From Typhlomys cinereus (taxonomy: Eukaryota; Chordata; Mammalia; Rodentia; Platacanthomyidae): DNA of 64,000 nt. Below the pieces are notes generated by a model. It was not told the DNA's origin and made no database searches. It saw only the letters and a program-made list of their open reading frames with translations. Both the position numbers and the translations under genes were made by a program. The stretch lies in NCBI GenBank assembly GCA_023101885.1, contig JALPQD010000075.1:5522630-5586629 (forward strand). Reading direction: 5' to 3'. Positions 13,641 to 26,382 of the stretch are shown one piece after another. How positions within the stretch are numbered: position 1 is the stretch's first letter; every line of letters begins with the position of its first letter.

Positions 13641-16559
13641 ATCCTGGGAATATTTGCACCCCGGCCCAGAGACAGCCTCCTCTTTTTACCCTTCTGTTTG
13701 GAGTTTGAAACATTTAGACTGGAAGATGTCTAGAAGAGTGTTGGTGTTACACACTTAGCCACTTCTGCCTACATAGTTGACTGCGTAGTAGTTGAGAATT
13801 ACGTGTGAATGGAAGGAAAGAAGGTCTGTTACTTTTTCTTTTTTATCACACATCACACATATGTAATGTTTTCTGTTATCAATACATTTGCTTTCAAGTT
13901 CTCATATCCAATTTAAGATTAAAAAAAAGGATCCTGTCTATCTTATTTAACCTGGAATTACTTATTCCTTAGTGGTTTGCACATTTGATTTGCAGTTTTA
14001 CTCTAAGTTCTTGGGGGGAAAAACTTGATATGCACAACTGATAGCTGGCACACCTGGAAATTAACTTGCTGGTGGCCAGCAGAACCCTGGTTGTGAGCCT
14101 TCTAATTTTCTGAATTTCAGAAAGCTTTAGAATAGTGTTTTGTCCTGTAAATAGATGCAGGGCACATTTATACCATGAATATGTGAATGCCAGTGTGGTA
14201 TGTGCCACGTAAAATCTTGAATTTGGCATGTTGCATGTGGTAGGAGCACATGCTGTTTTCCAGGGGTATGTAGTTAGCAGGCCTTTTCCAACAGGCTGCA
14301 TATAAACAACCATGCACTTTGCAATTTATCATTCCACGCGGTTTGTGTCATTAATAATAGATGTTTGCAGAGGAATAAGGCTCAATTGTACTGGTCCCTG
14401 TAAGCTCTTGGCTGTTTCCTGTCGGGTCAGGAACAAGAGTGCCTTATAACACTTCTGGGCTTCCCCTAACTTTGATAGGTGAGGAAAGAACATGGCCCTC
14501 TTTCTCTGTTTGAAGGGGTTTGGGGAGTCTTTGTTTTTAAGATAGAGGGCAATTTGTTTTGTTCTAAATGGTGTGAAAACCTGAAGAGCCTAATTCTCCT
14601 TGGCCTAGGAGGGCCAAGTGGTAACCCTATTCTCACCAGACCTCTGACCCGCAGCCTTATTCCGAGACTGGCAGTGGCACCCCAGCAAGCAGGTCCGTCT
14701 CTGGAGTCCCTGCTGATAAGTCCCCTACCATGGGGGTACTGCCAAGTGTTACAGGGCCTTTCTTTTTGACTCATGTCTATTCATTTCATGGCTGGTTCAT
14801 GAAGCAATTGGCCTTTCCCACCCGGCTATAAACAAATATCCTGTTAGGAGTAAGATTGATAGTAGCCAAGTAATATAGCTGGACAGAATATGATTCGGTG
14901 GGGACAGCTACTCCCAACCCAGAAGAAAGATTAGGGCATGAGAGACAGGGACCGAGGGACGTGCAGAGGCCTATCCGACCACTTGAGACCAGGGGCAGGG
15001 AGAAGTGTACAAAAGTTCAGGAGCACTCCCAGCAAGAGAAGTCTGATGTGTGCAGACATTGGACGCTCAGGAGGGCTTGGGGGAAGCTACAGAGACTTGC
15101 CAGATGCCAGCTTCAGAAACCCTTCTTCCTTCCAGTTTGCTGTTGGGTTTTTCAACACAGCTCAAAGCTTATCACAGTCACCGAAAAGCCTTCCTTTGGT
15201 ATCAGGCTGTGGGCTCTGTCTCCACAGCTGGATTTTCTCTGGGTGAATTCCCCACCCTTCATTGACGCATCCTCTTTTCCACAGGACACTACCACTACGT
15301 TCTGTGTTTTTGTGTCACTATCCTCTTTCTTTGCCACCTTCCCCAAGCCTTTCTTTGTCTCCATAGAAGTGTCTACTCCCAGCCTGCGGCGCACCTCCAG
15401 CGGCCCCTAACACCACCAACCACCCTGCGCCTTCAGGGGGATAGGCCAGATGCACCCGAAGCCAGTTTCTGCCCAGGCCTGGAACAAAGCTGGGGCCACT
15501 GGAAGGCAGGACAGGTTCCAGGTCTGAGATGGACCAGCAAAGAACAATACTGAATTAAATGAATTCCAGCTCCAAAACCCAGTCAGGAAAATGAAAGCTA
15601 TTCCCACCAACGTTTTCAACATGATTAAGAGTGGAAAATTGAGCAAAATGTACCATGTCCATCTTATTGGAAACCAAAATAAGGCACAGAAAGTAAATGG
15701 CTTGATACTATAGTTGCCGCCTTTCCCGTCTTACTTTGACCCTATAGAAACTCTGTTTTCTATTAGCTTTTTGTTGTTTACCTGATTTTTTCCCTCAGTG
15801 GTTTTAAATTTGTAGCATATTGAGCATATTATAGGCAATGCAGTAGGATCTAGAATCATCTTGCACATAGGCCTGGGCTTGTCTTGGAGACAGAGGAGCT
15901 GCCCCTTCAAGAAGTCTGTCTGCCATGATTTGACATTGGGCCCGAGGCCGGTCTGCATGCCCTTTGCCCTTGGATCACTTCTTCCTCTCTTCTCCCAAAG
16001 GACATCTTCCAGCTTAAAGCTTCGGGAAGGCCTTCCCTGCTGGTGGTCCTGCTTAGCCCCATTGGGACTAAACTTCCCATCCTCTTCCTCCAGCTGCCCC
16101 TGCAGGTGGCCCCTGGGAAGGGGACTGAACGTGCTGCTCTTTGACCCGGGAGTTAGTACAGCTTGGCCTATTTGGGTGGGCATGGGAGCACAGTGCTGGG
16201 TGGCCAGCGCTGGGCAGTTGACACCTCTTGCTTGACCTGGGGCCTTAGCAGGTAGAGAGACGTAAAAGGCTGGAGAGTTCTGATGAGAGAATTGGAGTTT
16301 GTGAACTACTTAGATCAACAGATGGGGGGCAGAGAGGAAAGGAGAGAGACCCCTCCCATTTCCTACTCTAGGGGAAAAGCAGGAAAACCAACACATTTAG
16401 TGCCATTAACTCTTAAGGCCTTTGTGTTTCCTTCAGTATAAAAGCAGCTCACGGTAGGGTCCTGGAGCTAGCTAGGCTTGCTAATGGCTGCAGGCTGCAG
16501 CTGAACAGGGGTAGTATGGAGAACGGGTTTCACTGAGCACTTTCTTTACAATCTGTTGG
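13641..16559. other. Foxc1-Gmds intergenic DNA, no gene seen
   Basis: AT-rich at 13.7-14.4 kb (including TCATTAATAATAG near 14.35 kb), then mixed composition. No interspersed repeat, exon or RNA gene is recognised. Lack of repeats so close to Foxc1 leaves room for conserved non-coding elements, which only alignment could show. Confidence 0.45.
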
Positions 16560-17460
16560 TGGAGAAGAAAGGAAAACTGTCCTCCAAGCTGGGCAAAATC
16601 GGCGCCACGTCGTCGAAGGCGCTCGGAGGAACCCTGGCGGGCCTGTTCTAGAGGCTGGTCCTCCAGGGCTGCGACAGCCCCTGCACCTGGCTGGCGTGAT
16701 GCCCGCTAGAGCTGGGGTGTAGATCAGGGGCGGCTGCGGCGCTGGAGGCTTTTGGGAGATTCTGGCCACGCGTGCGTGTACTGCTGCTCCCCGAGGACGT
16801 CTGGTCGTGGCGACAGGCCGCAGCCACAGCCTCCCTCCCGGTCGCTGCTGCCCAGGGCAGCTGTGTGCTGGATTTTCCCAGGGAGGGCGGCCGCCCTGGT
16901 AGCCCCCCACCCCCACCCCGTCCCCGCGGGGCGCTCAGCGCGGCCTCCCAGCCTTTCTCGCTCAGCGTCTAGACAGGCTGGGGTGCAGGCCGCGACGTCC
17001 AGCATCTCGCGGGGTGACGGAGGAAGCGTGCAGCATTTCCTGCATTTGTCCGCAGGTTCCAGGGCAGGCAGCGCCGGCGGCCCCGGCTCCCCGGGAAAGG
17101 GCCGCCCGCCCTCCTGCCGCAGCCGAGGCTCCCGGAGCAGGGCTGCCCGGAGGAAAGTGGCACCACAGGAAAGCCAGAAGGCCCTTCCCATCCCAGCCAG
17201 CTTCCTCGCCATAAAAAGCCAGACTCCAGCCGAGGTCCTGACCCCTTCCAAATATACATTCTCTCCGGGCCGGCGCTCCAGCGGGCTCCGGGCTGCGCCG
17301 CTTCCTCTGAGCCCGCCGGGGCCTAACGGAGCAGCGGGGTCGCTGGAACCCCGTTTTCGGTCGCCTTTCCCAACCTCCCGGCATCCCAGCCTTTGACCCC
17401 AAGGCCACAGTGTCCAGGACATGTAGCACAATGGCAGATGGGGCCGCGGGCTCCAAGGGG
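16560..17460. promoter_or_regulatory. Third CpG-rich patch between Foxc1 and Gmds
   Basis: GC- and CpG-dense DNA with stop-poor frames on both strands that do not resemble known proteins. It is bounded on the right by a T23 run. Function unknown. Confidence 0.4.
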
Positions 17461-17470
17461 TCCCACTCGC

Positions 17471-17493
17471 TTTTTTTTTTTTTTTTTTTTTTT
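17471..17493. repeat. Mononucleotide run T23
   Basis: Uninterrupted poly-T. No recognisable SINE or LINE body adjoins it, so it is listed as a simple repeat rather than an element tail. Confidence 0.9.
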
Positions 17494-20400
17494 CTGAATG
17501 ATAGCGGTTCCTTACTGTCCCACCTCTGGTGGCATCGGGATCTGGGGAGCTGGAAGCTGCTGCGATCCTGGACAGCTGCACCCCAAGAACCCTTGACAGT
17601 GGGATGGCTCAATGACACCGGCCTTCTTTCAAGGCTGGGAACCCCTGGGTTCCCAGAGCAGCAGTGAGCGGTGGTCTGGCCAGCCTTGGCCTCCGCTTCG
17701 AGCAATCGGTTCCTTCGCAGCCGCCAACTGTCGGGTACACGACCACTCGGGCATCACCTTGGAAGTCAGGGCTCAGAGGGACAGCGAGGCTGGGCGTCCC
17801 TAGCGCACGACCCCTGACCTCGGAAGAGAAAGGGGCCTGGGGTCAGGCCTCGGTCGTCGTGGCGGAGAAGAGGATGATGAGGAGAGTCAGGGTGGGGTGG
17901 GTCCCTGGAAAAATCCTAGCCAGGTAGAGTCCTTTCCCGGGATACTCGCGGGAGAACCCCGCACACGGGAGTCCCTGCGTAATCTGCGCGAAAAGCCCAA
18001 GGTCTTGTGACCCCTTGGATGTGTTCCCTGCAAGATCTGGGGCCCATCAAAGTGGGACACGTGGGCTTCTGAGCGCACAGTCGCCGCGCCGCCTTCTCCA
18101 GTATTGGTCCCGCGTGGGGCCTGGGAAGACAGCGCCAGGAGGCTCTGCTTTCTGAACCACCATGTGTCCCGGCTGTTACTGCTGCTTGTGAAAATTCTCA
18201 ATCTCCAATGAGGAGAACTCCTCATTTTAAAAGAGGTACGTCGTGTGGGGACATACAATCTTGGTGTAAAAGCTGGGTGAAGTCCTCCCTGCCCATATCA
18301 TCCCCTGTGCAATTGAGGCTGAAACACAGATCCAGTGAATGCAGACTCGTAAAACAAAAACGTCAGGGTAGAATTCTCCAATACCAAAAAGGGACCTGGG
18401 TATTCTGGTGTGTGCATGTGTCTTAAAAAGTTGTTAGTAAGCAACACATTTACTTTTTTATTTAATGGTGTTAGGAGTGAATCTGTGGCCTCCTACGTGC
18501 TATGCTAGGCAAACAAGCCCTTCACCGAGAGTTTTATTTCCAGATGTAAAGTTATTACTTAAAAAAGAAATTGAAAAGTGGTGCTTCCTGCTCTTAGCTT
18601 GAAGAACAGGGGGAAGATCCTACACACTTGTAGTCTATTATTCGACAGGAGGGCCAGTAGTTGGCTTTAGTAAAGACAGTTAGAGAACACAGAAAAGGCC
18701 CTGAGTCAAATGTAAGGACACTGCACTTCATTTGGAGCTGCTGGCAGACCTGCCCTTCCTGCCAGGCATCTTTTTGCTAGAGCAGAGATTCATGCACACT
18801 TAGCTCTTCCCTTAGACTCGCAGCCGGTACTCTGTGATTTGCCTTACACAGTTACAGAGGGGCTGTAGGCCTAGCTTATTCCCTCAGAACTAGAGACAAA
18901 GGGCAGCAGATATAGCCCAAGACAAGTTGGCAGCAGGGTGGAGGAAGAGAAGACAATTGGGTGTTGGAAGTATTCAAGTGCTTGTCCTTCCTCCGGTGAA
19001 CAGCTGTGGGCTCGTCTCCTCGCCACACTGAAACAACTGACAGTTTAACTTTCTTAGTTTTTTTTTTTTTTTAAAGGTGGCAGACATTTTCTAATACTTA
19101 AAATCAATATTTGCAGAGCAAGAAAATGTAAAATTTGAGAAACTCAGAAAAAAATCACTAAACTTAAGTTGAGATTTACAACAGAAGAAACCCTTCAATT
19201 AGGTCTCAGGAAGGATGGCTATATGAAATTCTCTCAGCACGTTAAGTTAATTTTGAAGCAAATCTGCTTTGTTCTTTGGAATGCACATACTCCACACTCA
19301 CAGGAAGCCAAAGGTGCCCCCATCTGTGACTGCAACTAAAAGTACTTTTTCCTCCAGAAACTTATGCTCTTGTCCATTGGCTCTACTAGACTCACATCGA
19401 TTGAACCCTGCCCAGGATCTCTCCTGGTCTTCCCCGAGAAGCTCATTATGGCTTGGGGCTAGAAAGCCACAAAACATTGAATTAAACAGAGCCACTGAAG
19501 GCCCTTTGGAATGGCCTCTCTGGGAATGGGATGAGGGACTTAGGGTGGTCAGAGGTGAGGGACAATCTATCAGTGTTACAGAAAGCTAAGGTGCATATGA
19601 TTATCTGTGAGGTTTGAGTGTGCAAGATAGTGTTTGGGGTAGCAGGCTTTTGTGCTGTGTTTTCGAGTGTGCGAGAAATGGCATGTTTGTGAGCATATCT
19701 GTATTTGGAAGTAGATGTGTATTGGTGAGGGACTGTAAGCCTGTGATACTGCATGTATATATGCCCATCAGCCTGAGTTGTGGAGGCCCCACCTCCCAAA
19801 GACCATCTGCTTCCAATTAGTAGTATCCCGCTTGGGAGCAGAGACAGCTAGCTCTTCTTGGGGTGACTTCTGAGAATCGGGTGGGCTGGCCAGACTGCCC
19901 CAAATTCTGCTCTGTGGGGGCTGAGGCTGCCCTGGCCAGCATGCTCTCACAGCACAAGGAGACCCACAAAGAGCCCTCCCTGCACCAGCCCTGAGCCCTG
20001 GTCCTCCCCCATATCATAAACCTGCCTGTTGAAGACATTCGGAAATAGCTCACCCGCACTCACATACATGTGTAAAGGCTGGAATGCCATTTGCTGCAAA
20101 GTTTTATTTTATTTTGCTTGGAAGGAGAGAAAGGGGAGAGGAGTCTTGACCTAATTTAGGCCAGAAAGACTATTTCATGCAAGACTGTATACACACAAGC
20201 AGGTCCTTGCTCATTTTCTGGAGGTTTCTGGACATTTTGTGTCACTCTACTAGCATCTGTGCAGCCGGGGAGTGCAGGCCTGTGGCTGTAACTCAGGCAT
20301 CTAAACAGTGTGTTCAGCAAGGTGGGATCCTGTTATCTGAGGCTGGACTTCAAGCCTCTTTATCATAAATTCTAATTAACACTGATGTTGTCGAAGCACC

Positions 20401-20849
20401 AGCACAATGTCTGGCACATATATTAGGCACTAGATATAAACTGTTGAGGGAATGAATCAAAACTCAGCTTAAAACATGACCTAGTATTGATGAGAGGGGA
20501 TTGGAAATAAGCCCGTGTGAAAGATTCTAGAGTAGGAGGAGAGGCTGGGGTGGGGAGACCTCTGGATAGCCCAGGGGTTTTGGCATGGAATGTCCCAACA
20601 ATATTTACTCACCATCAAGTTTCTTCTTCCAACACGTTTCTGCAGCCTTCTTCTGAGAGGGTGGGATCCCTGTGGTTCTAATTAAAGTCAGCAGCAAGCA
20701 GAAGAGGTGTGAAAGCCTCAATTCAGGATAGATGTGTCCCAGGCAGAGACTTACTGGAACCCTTGCAGAGGGCTTCTCAACTAGGGGTCCTTTTCTGAAA
20801 AGACCCAAGATCTATTTTATCCCAAGATGTGGATTTGAGTACTCTTGTT
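17494..20849. other. Intergenic DNA between the two gene 3' ends
   Basis: No gene recognised. CpGs persist to about 18.1 kb, followed by ordinary mixed DNA with a short T run near 19.06 kb. Open frames are short and without recognisable similarity. Confidence 0.5.
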
Positions 20850-21232
20850 TGAGGGACCATAAGACTTTATTATTGGAAAAAACGGAAAATGACTCTGTTA
20901 ATGCGGGTTCATAGAAAGATCATTTAATAAGAAAAGAGAAAAATAACCTGAAGACCCTCCCAAATTTAAGTTGTCTAGTGACATAATTTCAAGTAAAGCG
21001 AACATGTGATTAAAACATCTTGATTTCCCAAAACCGTTCAAAGGAGGCTTCGACAGCACCCGAGCGTCCTGAGTTCCGGAGTGTCGTGGAGTAACGTCCC
21101 GTCGGCGACCAACCTCAGCGCTGCCGGGCAGGCGTGGCGGCGAGCGGCTGGAGAATTGCTGGACGCACACTCGGGGGGTTCCCCATTCCGGGGTCGCAGG
21201 CAGGAGCGCGTCGGGGGGCTCTGCGGGGGCGC
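20850..21232 (-). other. Gmds: Gmds 3' untranslated region
   Basis: On the - strand, the segment after the Gmds stop codon runs about 360-380 nt to a canonical poly(A) signal. This length is normal for the gene. The exact cleavage point is inferred as 15-25 nt beyond the hexamer. Confidence 0.7.
20866..20871 (-). terminator. Gmds: Gmds poly(A) signal AATAAA
   Basis: TTTATT on the + strand reads AATAAA on the gene strand. It is the first canonical hexamer past the Gmds stop codon and lies about 365 nt after it. Confidence 0.7.
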
Positions 21233-21295
21233 TCAGGCGTTGGGATTGTTTCTCATCAGCTCCACGTCGGCTTGCACCATCTCCCTCACCAGCTC
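21233..21295 (-). CDS. Gmds: Gmds terminal coding exon (last 20 residues)
   Basis: GMDS converts GDP-mannose to GDP-4-keto-6-deoxymannose in the cytosol, the first step of de novo GDP-fucose synthesis. It is an NADP-dependent short-chain dehydrogenase/reductase (SDR) enzyme. This exon encodes [20 protein letters not shown] followed by TGA, which matches the known C-terminus apart from small substitutions (Q for H and N for T against the human sequence as I recall it). A cacag acceptor after a pyrimidine-rich tract precedes the first codon at 21295, phase 0. The gene is tail-to-tail with Foxc1, as in other mammals. Only the 3' end of the gene is in the window. Confidence 0.93.
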   Translation of the reverse strand, partial: ELVREMVQADVELMRNNPNA

Positions 21296-21419
21296 CTGTG
21301 ACCCAGGACCAGGGTGGGTGGTGAGGGCGGGGTTTCTGCCACCATCTCCCCCGACAGCCTCCCCCAGCCCCGGGTCTCGAGAAGCCTCCCGCCGGCCGCC
21401 CGCGTCCAGACACACTTAC
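21296..21419 (-). other. Gmds: Last Gmds intron (124 nt, GT-AG)
   Basis: On the - strand the intron opens gtaagtgtg and closes gggtcacag, and it joins two phase-0 exons in frame. It is very short beside the >42-kb intron preceding the penultimate exon. Confidence 0.9.
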
Positions 21420-21488
21420 GTCAAAGGCGACCCGGGGCTTCCAGTTCAGCTTCTGCCGCGCCTTGGAGCTGTCTCCCTGCAGAAAGTC
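21420..21488 (-). CDS. Gmds: Gmds penultimate coding exon (23 residues)
   Basis: This 69-nt phase-0 exon encodes [12 protein letters not shown] followed by [11 protein letters not shown], the conserved substrate-side segment near the C-terminus of GDP-mannose 4,6-dehydratase (NWKP is a family hallmark). The acceptor is a strong polypyrimidine tract ending gcag, and the donor is GAC|gtaagt. The reading frame continues exactly into the terminal exon. The preceding exon, expected to end near KYYRPTEV, was not found anywhere to the right, so the intron upstream extends past the window edge. Confidence 0.93.
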
Positions 21489-24400
21489 CTGCGGAGGGAG
21501 GCGGGGAGGTTGGGGCGCGGACCAGCGGCGCAGGAAGCGCCCCCGCCACGTCCCCTCGCACTCGAGTCTTTCCCGACTCCGCCAGCCGCGGAAAATCGCG
21601 AGAGGGTTAAGAAAACTCTGCTCGATCCAGCCCGGAGCCGCGCGCGTCCCCAGCTCCCCCCTCTCCGCCCGCCGCGTCCCGGCGGCTCTAGCTTCTGCCT
21701 CCTGCATAAGTGGTCAGGGCGCTGCTGTGACACCATGGGGAGTTACTGCACTCATCGGCCGGCGACCAGGGCAAATCGCCCCGCGCGCCCGGCCCGCGGG
21801 TGTCCTCCCGGGACTCCCGGCCCGGGTCTCCTGCCCAGGGGTTCCTGCCGGGGAGCCGGAGGACCGCGCGAGCCGGCCGAGGCTGCAGAGACGGGCGCCG
21901 CTCCCGCGCCGAGGATCGGCGGCTCCGGTGTTTCCAACGCGGTGAAGGCGGTTCGCGCCGGCGGAGCACCCGCACGATTCTAAACCGAAACTGGTGTTAC
22001 CCAAATGCCCAGGGCCACAGTCACGCTCCGTTCCCCTCTCTGTCGGCTGGCCCCGGGAGGCGGGGGGAGGGGGGACCAGCAGTTTGCAACCGCGCTTCTG
22101 ACACCCCGTCGCAGCGTGGGCCTAGACCTTCCAACTCCTTCCACTTCCCGACGCTCCTAGACCACTGAAAGCGGAGGGGCGACTTTTTCAGAGGAGCTTG
22201 CTGCTCTGCCGCCAAACAGGGTCAAATCAAAATAGAAAAAGGAGGCCAAGGCTCCGGATTTGTTCCTCGGTTCGGTTCTGCCTTTACAAGGAGGGAAAAC
22301 CCAAACGCATCCGGGCGGGCGCCCTGGAGAAGGTTGGGGGGAAACACGAGAACTTCCATGCATTTAAGAAAATTCACTGCAAATAATCTGGTAAAAAGAA
22401 AGCGGCGAAGAACGAATCCCAACGTTCAGTTTCTTTATGCAGGTCTATAAACTGTAAAGGGAATTTCAAGTTGGGTTGAAAAAGGGAAGAAAGGACAGAA
22501 AGGTAGGAGGAAAAGAAAAGGAAGACAAACAGCTACATCATTTTTCGAAATGAGATCACGTGGTGTAGCTTTTCCACACTCAGATGCACGCATTCGATAG
22601 TTCATAAAGTGCCACTCAAAATAACCAGATGTGAAGGCAGAAGGAAAAGAGATGATCCTGAAAGCCCTAACTACTGCACCACCCATGATACCTTGTTTTG
22701 ACCACACACTGTTAAAGAACTGATCACTGCTCTGCTTGCCACGGAATAGCCAGGGATAACCTAGCTACTACTGAAGGCCTCGCCTGTTGATTTGTTCTGA
22801 CTCCTCTGAACTTTGGCAACTTTGTTCTGGATTCCATGGGCAGGTTAAGGCCCTGGGGCAGACCTGTCTTCACTGCTGCTCACCTGGACCAGAGCTAGTC
22901 TGGATCCCCTGTATCTGCCTGAACCTTTGCTCCAGCCCAGGACATTCAGGGGCTCAATTATCCCTCATTGCATTTAGGCTCGAATAAATCAAACTCCCAA
23001 AGGTTTTGCATTTCACAATACACTGAAGTACTCACTTCCTCCCCAGAGTGTTAACTGGAGTAAAGCGAGTTATTTCTGCTGGCTTAAAAGTCTGTCTACA
23101 GACTCCTCAGGAAAGGTAGGATACAAGAATTAGCAATTAGTATTTTAATATAGTGCTACCGAGAGCTGCCAATATAAGTGAAAAAACAAGAATTTCTTTT
23201 CCCTTTCTCTCCACAAAATAACCTGCATGTAGTCTACAATGTTTCTCTTTCCATGCAAGAATCACACAAGAATATTCTTTGGTTTTCCCCAGAGAAAGCT
23301 GGGCCGTGGAGGCATGAAGCCCTGTTGGCCAGCCCCCCCCCCCAGCAGCTTTGGTCCAGGGAAGTTTCTGCAGGACATGGTTACTGCTGAATCACATACC
23401 ACTGACTGTAAATCAATCAGCACAGCATGGGCGCAATTCATGGCTGTGAACATACAGTTAGCAAAACCCTAAAACCCAGTTTGGCTTCAGATGATCTCAG
23501 TAGGCTTGGGAAAGGGAGCTTTGTATTGTAATTATGTTTCCTGTATTTTTCTACAAGTAGTTCATAATATAAAAACAACCAGGGAACTACAATTAAGGAA
23601 AAAGAAAAATGGTTTTCAAAAGCTTAGCAATAGACATTGCTATCATATGCTGTAAAAGTATTTCATTGAAACCAGAGACGGGCCAGTTAAACTTCCTAAT
23701 TCAGTTTTGAGCCCAGCTCTTAGACTGCAGCCTCTCAGCTCCCTTTAACCTTCTGCCAAAGCTCTGTCTCCCTGAAATTTAATTAGACCACGAGACCTTG
23801 GGAAGGAGAGCGAGGTCCCATCAGAACAAACAGTGGCTCTTCGTCCCAGCTGTCCCTGCACCAACATCTGGGCTGCTTAAGATGTTTCTGCCCAATCGCT
23901 GTGTTGTCTCGCTGCTCTGCAGTGCTCAACCACTGAGCTGTAATACCTCACTCCGGGCGCTGTCAACTTACAAGGGACAATGTTCGTTCTAGCCTATACT
24001 TTGCAGTCCTGAAGAAGAGTCTTACTTTCTACTGTGCTATCATTTACAGGAAGGATCCAGTCAGTGGTCATGTGCAAGATTCCAGGCACAAGCATACTTC
24101 AGAGGTGGTGTGGGGGCCCGTGTGGCAAGGGCACACAGTGCCTGGCGGCACAGCAGACAGGAAATGCTTCTCTGAACACTGTTTCCTCTGACCTGAGAAG
24201 TCAGGGTTGGAAGCGGGGCTCAAAGCCGGGCTCCTGGAGGAAGTCAGCAGCTGCCGTGCACAGGACTTGGGGAAGCAAGGCAGAGGGGGTACCCTAAGGT
24301 CACAGTATACTCTCCTTTAATGTATATTTCCTTCTTCTGGAACATTTGAATATCTGCAAATCTCCTCACTAGGGCTGACTACCTCCTAAGCACAAGGGAG

Positions 24401-25681
24401 AAGGAGGGGCTTATTTATTCCTTTTGAACGGGATGGTCTAGCTCCTTTCTTCACAGGCTCACAGTCACCACATGACAACAGGGGCAAAGTTGCATCCAAG
24501 TGATGATTTTATGCAGTTTCTAGAAAGGCTTTTGTGCACTGGGTGGTCTGGAGCTCTTCTGGAAAAAAAAAAGACAATAAATCTGAGAAAAATGTGAAGC
24601 GTTTTTATGTGAAAATGGCATTTCCTGAACTCTGGCTCTGGCCTGCTCACTGTTCTCATCGCTGTTCCTCAGGTGAGCTGCACAGTTTCAATATGTAATT
24701 TATTATTGTCAAATTCAATTAGGATTAACTGAGCATTTTATAGCAGCCAAATGGCAGAAGCAGGGGAAGCGTCTCTGCAGACAAGCTCCTCCTCCTCAGA
24801 CTGAGCTTTATCATTTGTCCGTGGTACTGTGTCTCACAGCGGTAGCACCCGGCATAACTCAGGGGCTCGGCACCCACGGCAGAGCTGCAAACAGCAGCCT
24901 GGCAAAGGGCATGTCTTGCTGCAGCAATTTTTCAGGCTCTCCTGGCTCACGTTCTTGTGAGAGTGAATAGATAAAGCGCCAGACCAAATCCTGGAAAAGT
25001 CATTAAGCCAGTTCCTGAGCCCACAGTAGTTAGCGGAAAAATCCAGAAAAGTAGAACCTGCACTACCATTATCGCCTCTCCGAGCTACAGGCCTTTCCCT
25101 CAGCTCTCCTGGCTCTTTTGTCATCTCTGGCGAGATAAGGACACACCTTTCAGTCATGATGGCTACTTTTCTTTCTTTTTCCCAATCTGATTTTGATCTT
25201 TCTTTAACACATGAAATCTCTCCAGGAACACTAGGGCCCTTAAAATCACCTCAGGGAATATAGAGAAGAAACTGAATCACGTTGGGTGATTCCAAGCTCC
25301 AAGTTTCGTTTCTTTTTCTCCCTTTTCATTAAGTTTTGTTTTGGGGAAATTTTAAGATTTAGTTTGAACTATGAGCTGGATACCACATTTTCTCAGCAGG
25401 TCTGTGGGTAAGGTTTGCAAGGAACATCTGGTGAGGTGGAGAGATGTTTTAAGAGTCTGAGATCTCCTGGCAGGATGTCGTTAAATTTCTAATGTACATA
25501 TTGAAAGCAGTTGACTTGAGAGTGCCATAAATAGGGAGAAGGTGTACAGACAGGGATGTTACTAAGGAAAACCAAGACTGATGGAAACCTTGCTTAAATA
25601 GCTTCAGGAATTTAAGACATGGAGCTGTGAGTGGCACAGAAATACTCACTTTTTCCCTCCTGCTTTCCTTAGAAAAGCAAA

Positions 25682-25684
<3 letters not shown>

Positions 25685-25724
<40 letters not shown>
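25685..25724. repeat. Mononucleotide run A40
   Basis: Forty uninterrupted adenines flanked on both sides by gcaaaa-type sequence. No SINE/LINE body is apparent upstream. A run this long is highly mutable and prone to assembly error. Confidence 0.9.
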
Positions 25725-25725
<1 letters not shown>

Positions 25726-26317
25726 CAAAATTCCCAGGTCCTTGGGAATAAAGAAGTCCAGAGTTAGGTCCTTAATCTAACTTTATGTTATGCATGATCT
25801 GGAATTCTTTGTTCCTAGGGTAAGTTCTCTGGGGAAGCACAGAACTGCTAAAAAGGATGGAACCTCAGGGAAACCTTTGAAGTTGCACTTGATATCTTGC
25901 TGAAGAGAGACAGGCAAGGAGGGCAGGTGAGGGAAGAGCTGGAAATGAAGTGGAAGGCAGGAGGCTGCTAGGAGCAATCTGACCAGTGCAGTCGCAGCCC
26001 TCGCAGGAGGAATTCACTCAAGAAGGGAGCGAATCTCAGGGCAGCAGAGGGGTGAGGAGCGGGCTGGGCATTTCCCTGTCCTCCCGGACCTCTCTAGAGT
26101 AGCACAGATTGAAGTTGACGCCAGGCGTCTCCTTTAATGACAAGGGGTGATAAGAGACAAGGAGAACACAGCAGGCTGTCTCCTGGGCTCAGGAAGCCGA
26201 CTCAGGGGACTGTCCATCGGCAGAGCCCACAGAGTGGCTCAGAGCTCAATGCTTGGCCAGCCAGGGACATCAATCAGCAAGGCTCCATGGACACATAAAG
26301 CGTAGAAGCTGCTTGTG

Positions 26318-26382
26318 GACACTGCCCAGGGACGCTGTCCGTGGACGCTGCCCGAGGACGCTGCCCGAGGATGCTGCCTGCA
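26318..26382. repeat. 13-bp minisatellite, five tandem copies
   Basis: Five consecutive 13-bp units of the gacgctgcccgag type: 26318, 26331, 26344, 26357 and 26370. The middle two are identical, and the outer ones carry a few substitutions. Confidence 0.85.

Larger units (their letters stand above)
21050..22200. promoter_or_regulatory. GC/CpG-rich patch over the Gmds 3' end
   Basis: CpG-dense sequence spans the last two Gmds coding exons, their 124-nt intron and about 700 bp of the upstream intron. A CpG island at a gene's 3' end is unusual for a broadly expressed enzyme and may belong to the Foxc1 regulatory domain. Stop-poor frames on the + strand here are antisense to Gmds and look like GC-driven artefacts. 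Confidence 0.5.

Noticed and set aside
12530..13758. Open frames of 149-252 codons in the CpG-rich patch after Foxc1
   Set aside because: Overlapping frames on both strands, compositionally arginine/proline/alanine-rich, no recognisable domain. Explained by scarcity of stops in GC-rich DNA.
16724..17705. Open frames of 214-285 codons on both strands
   Set aside because: Same GC-driven effect. One runs through the T23 tract as a lysine run, which is not plausible protein.
21081..21983. 300-codon + strand frame over the Gmds 3' end
   Set aside because: Antisense to confirmed Gmds exons and in a CpG-rich patch. No similarity and no splice or promoter support.
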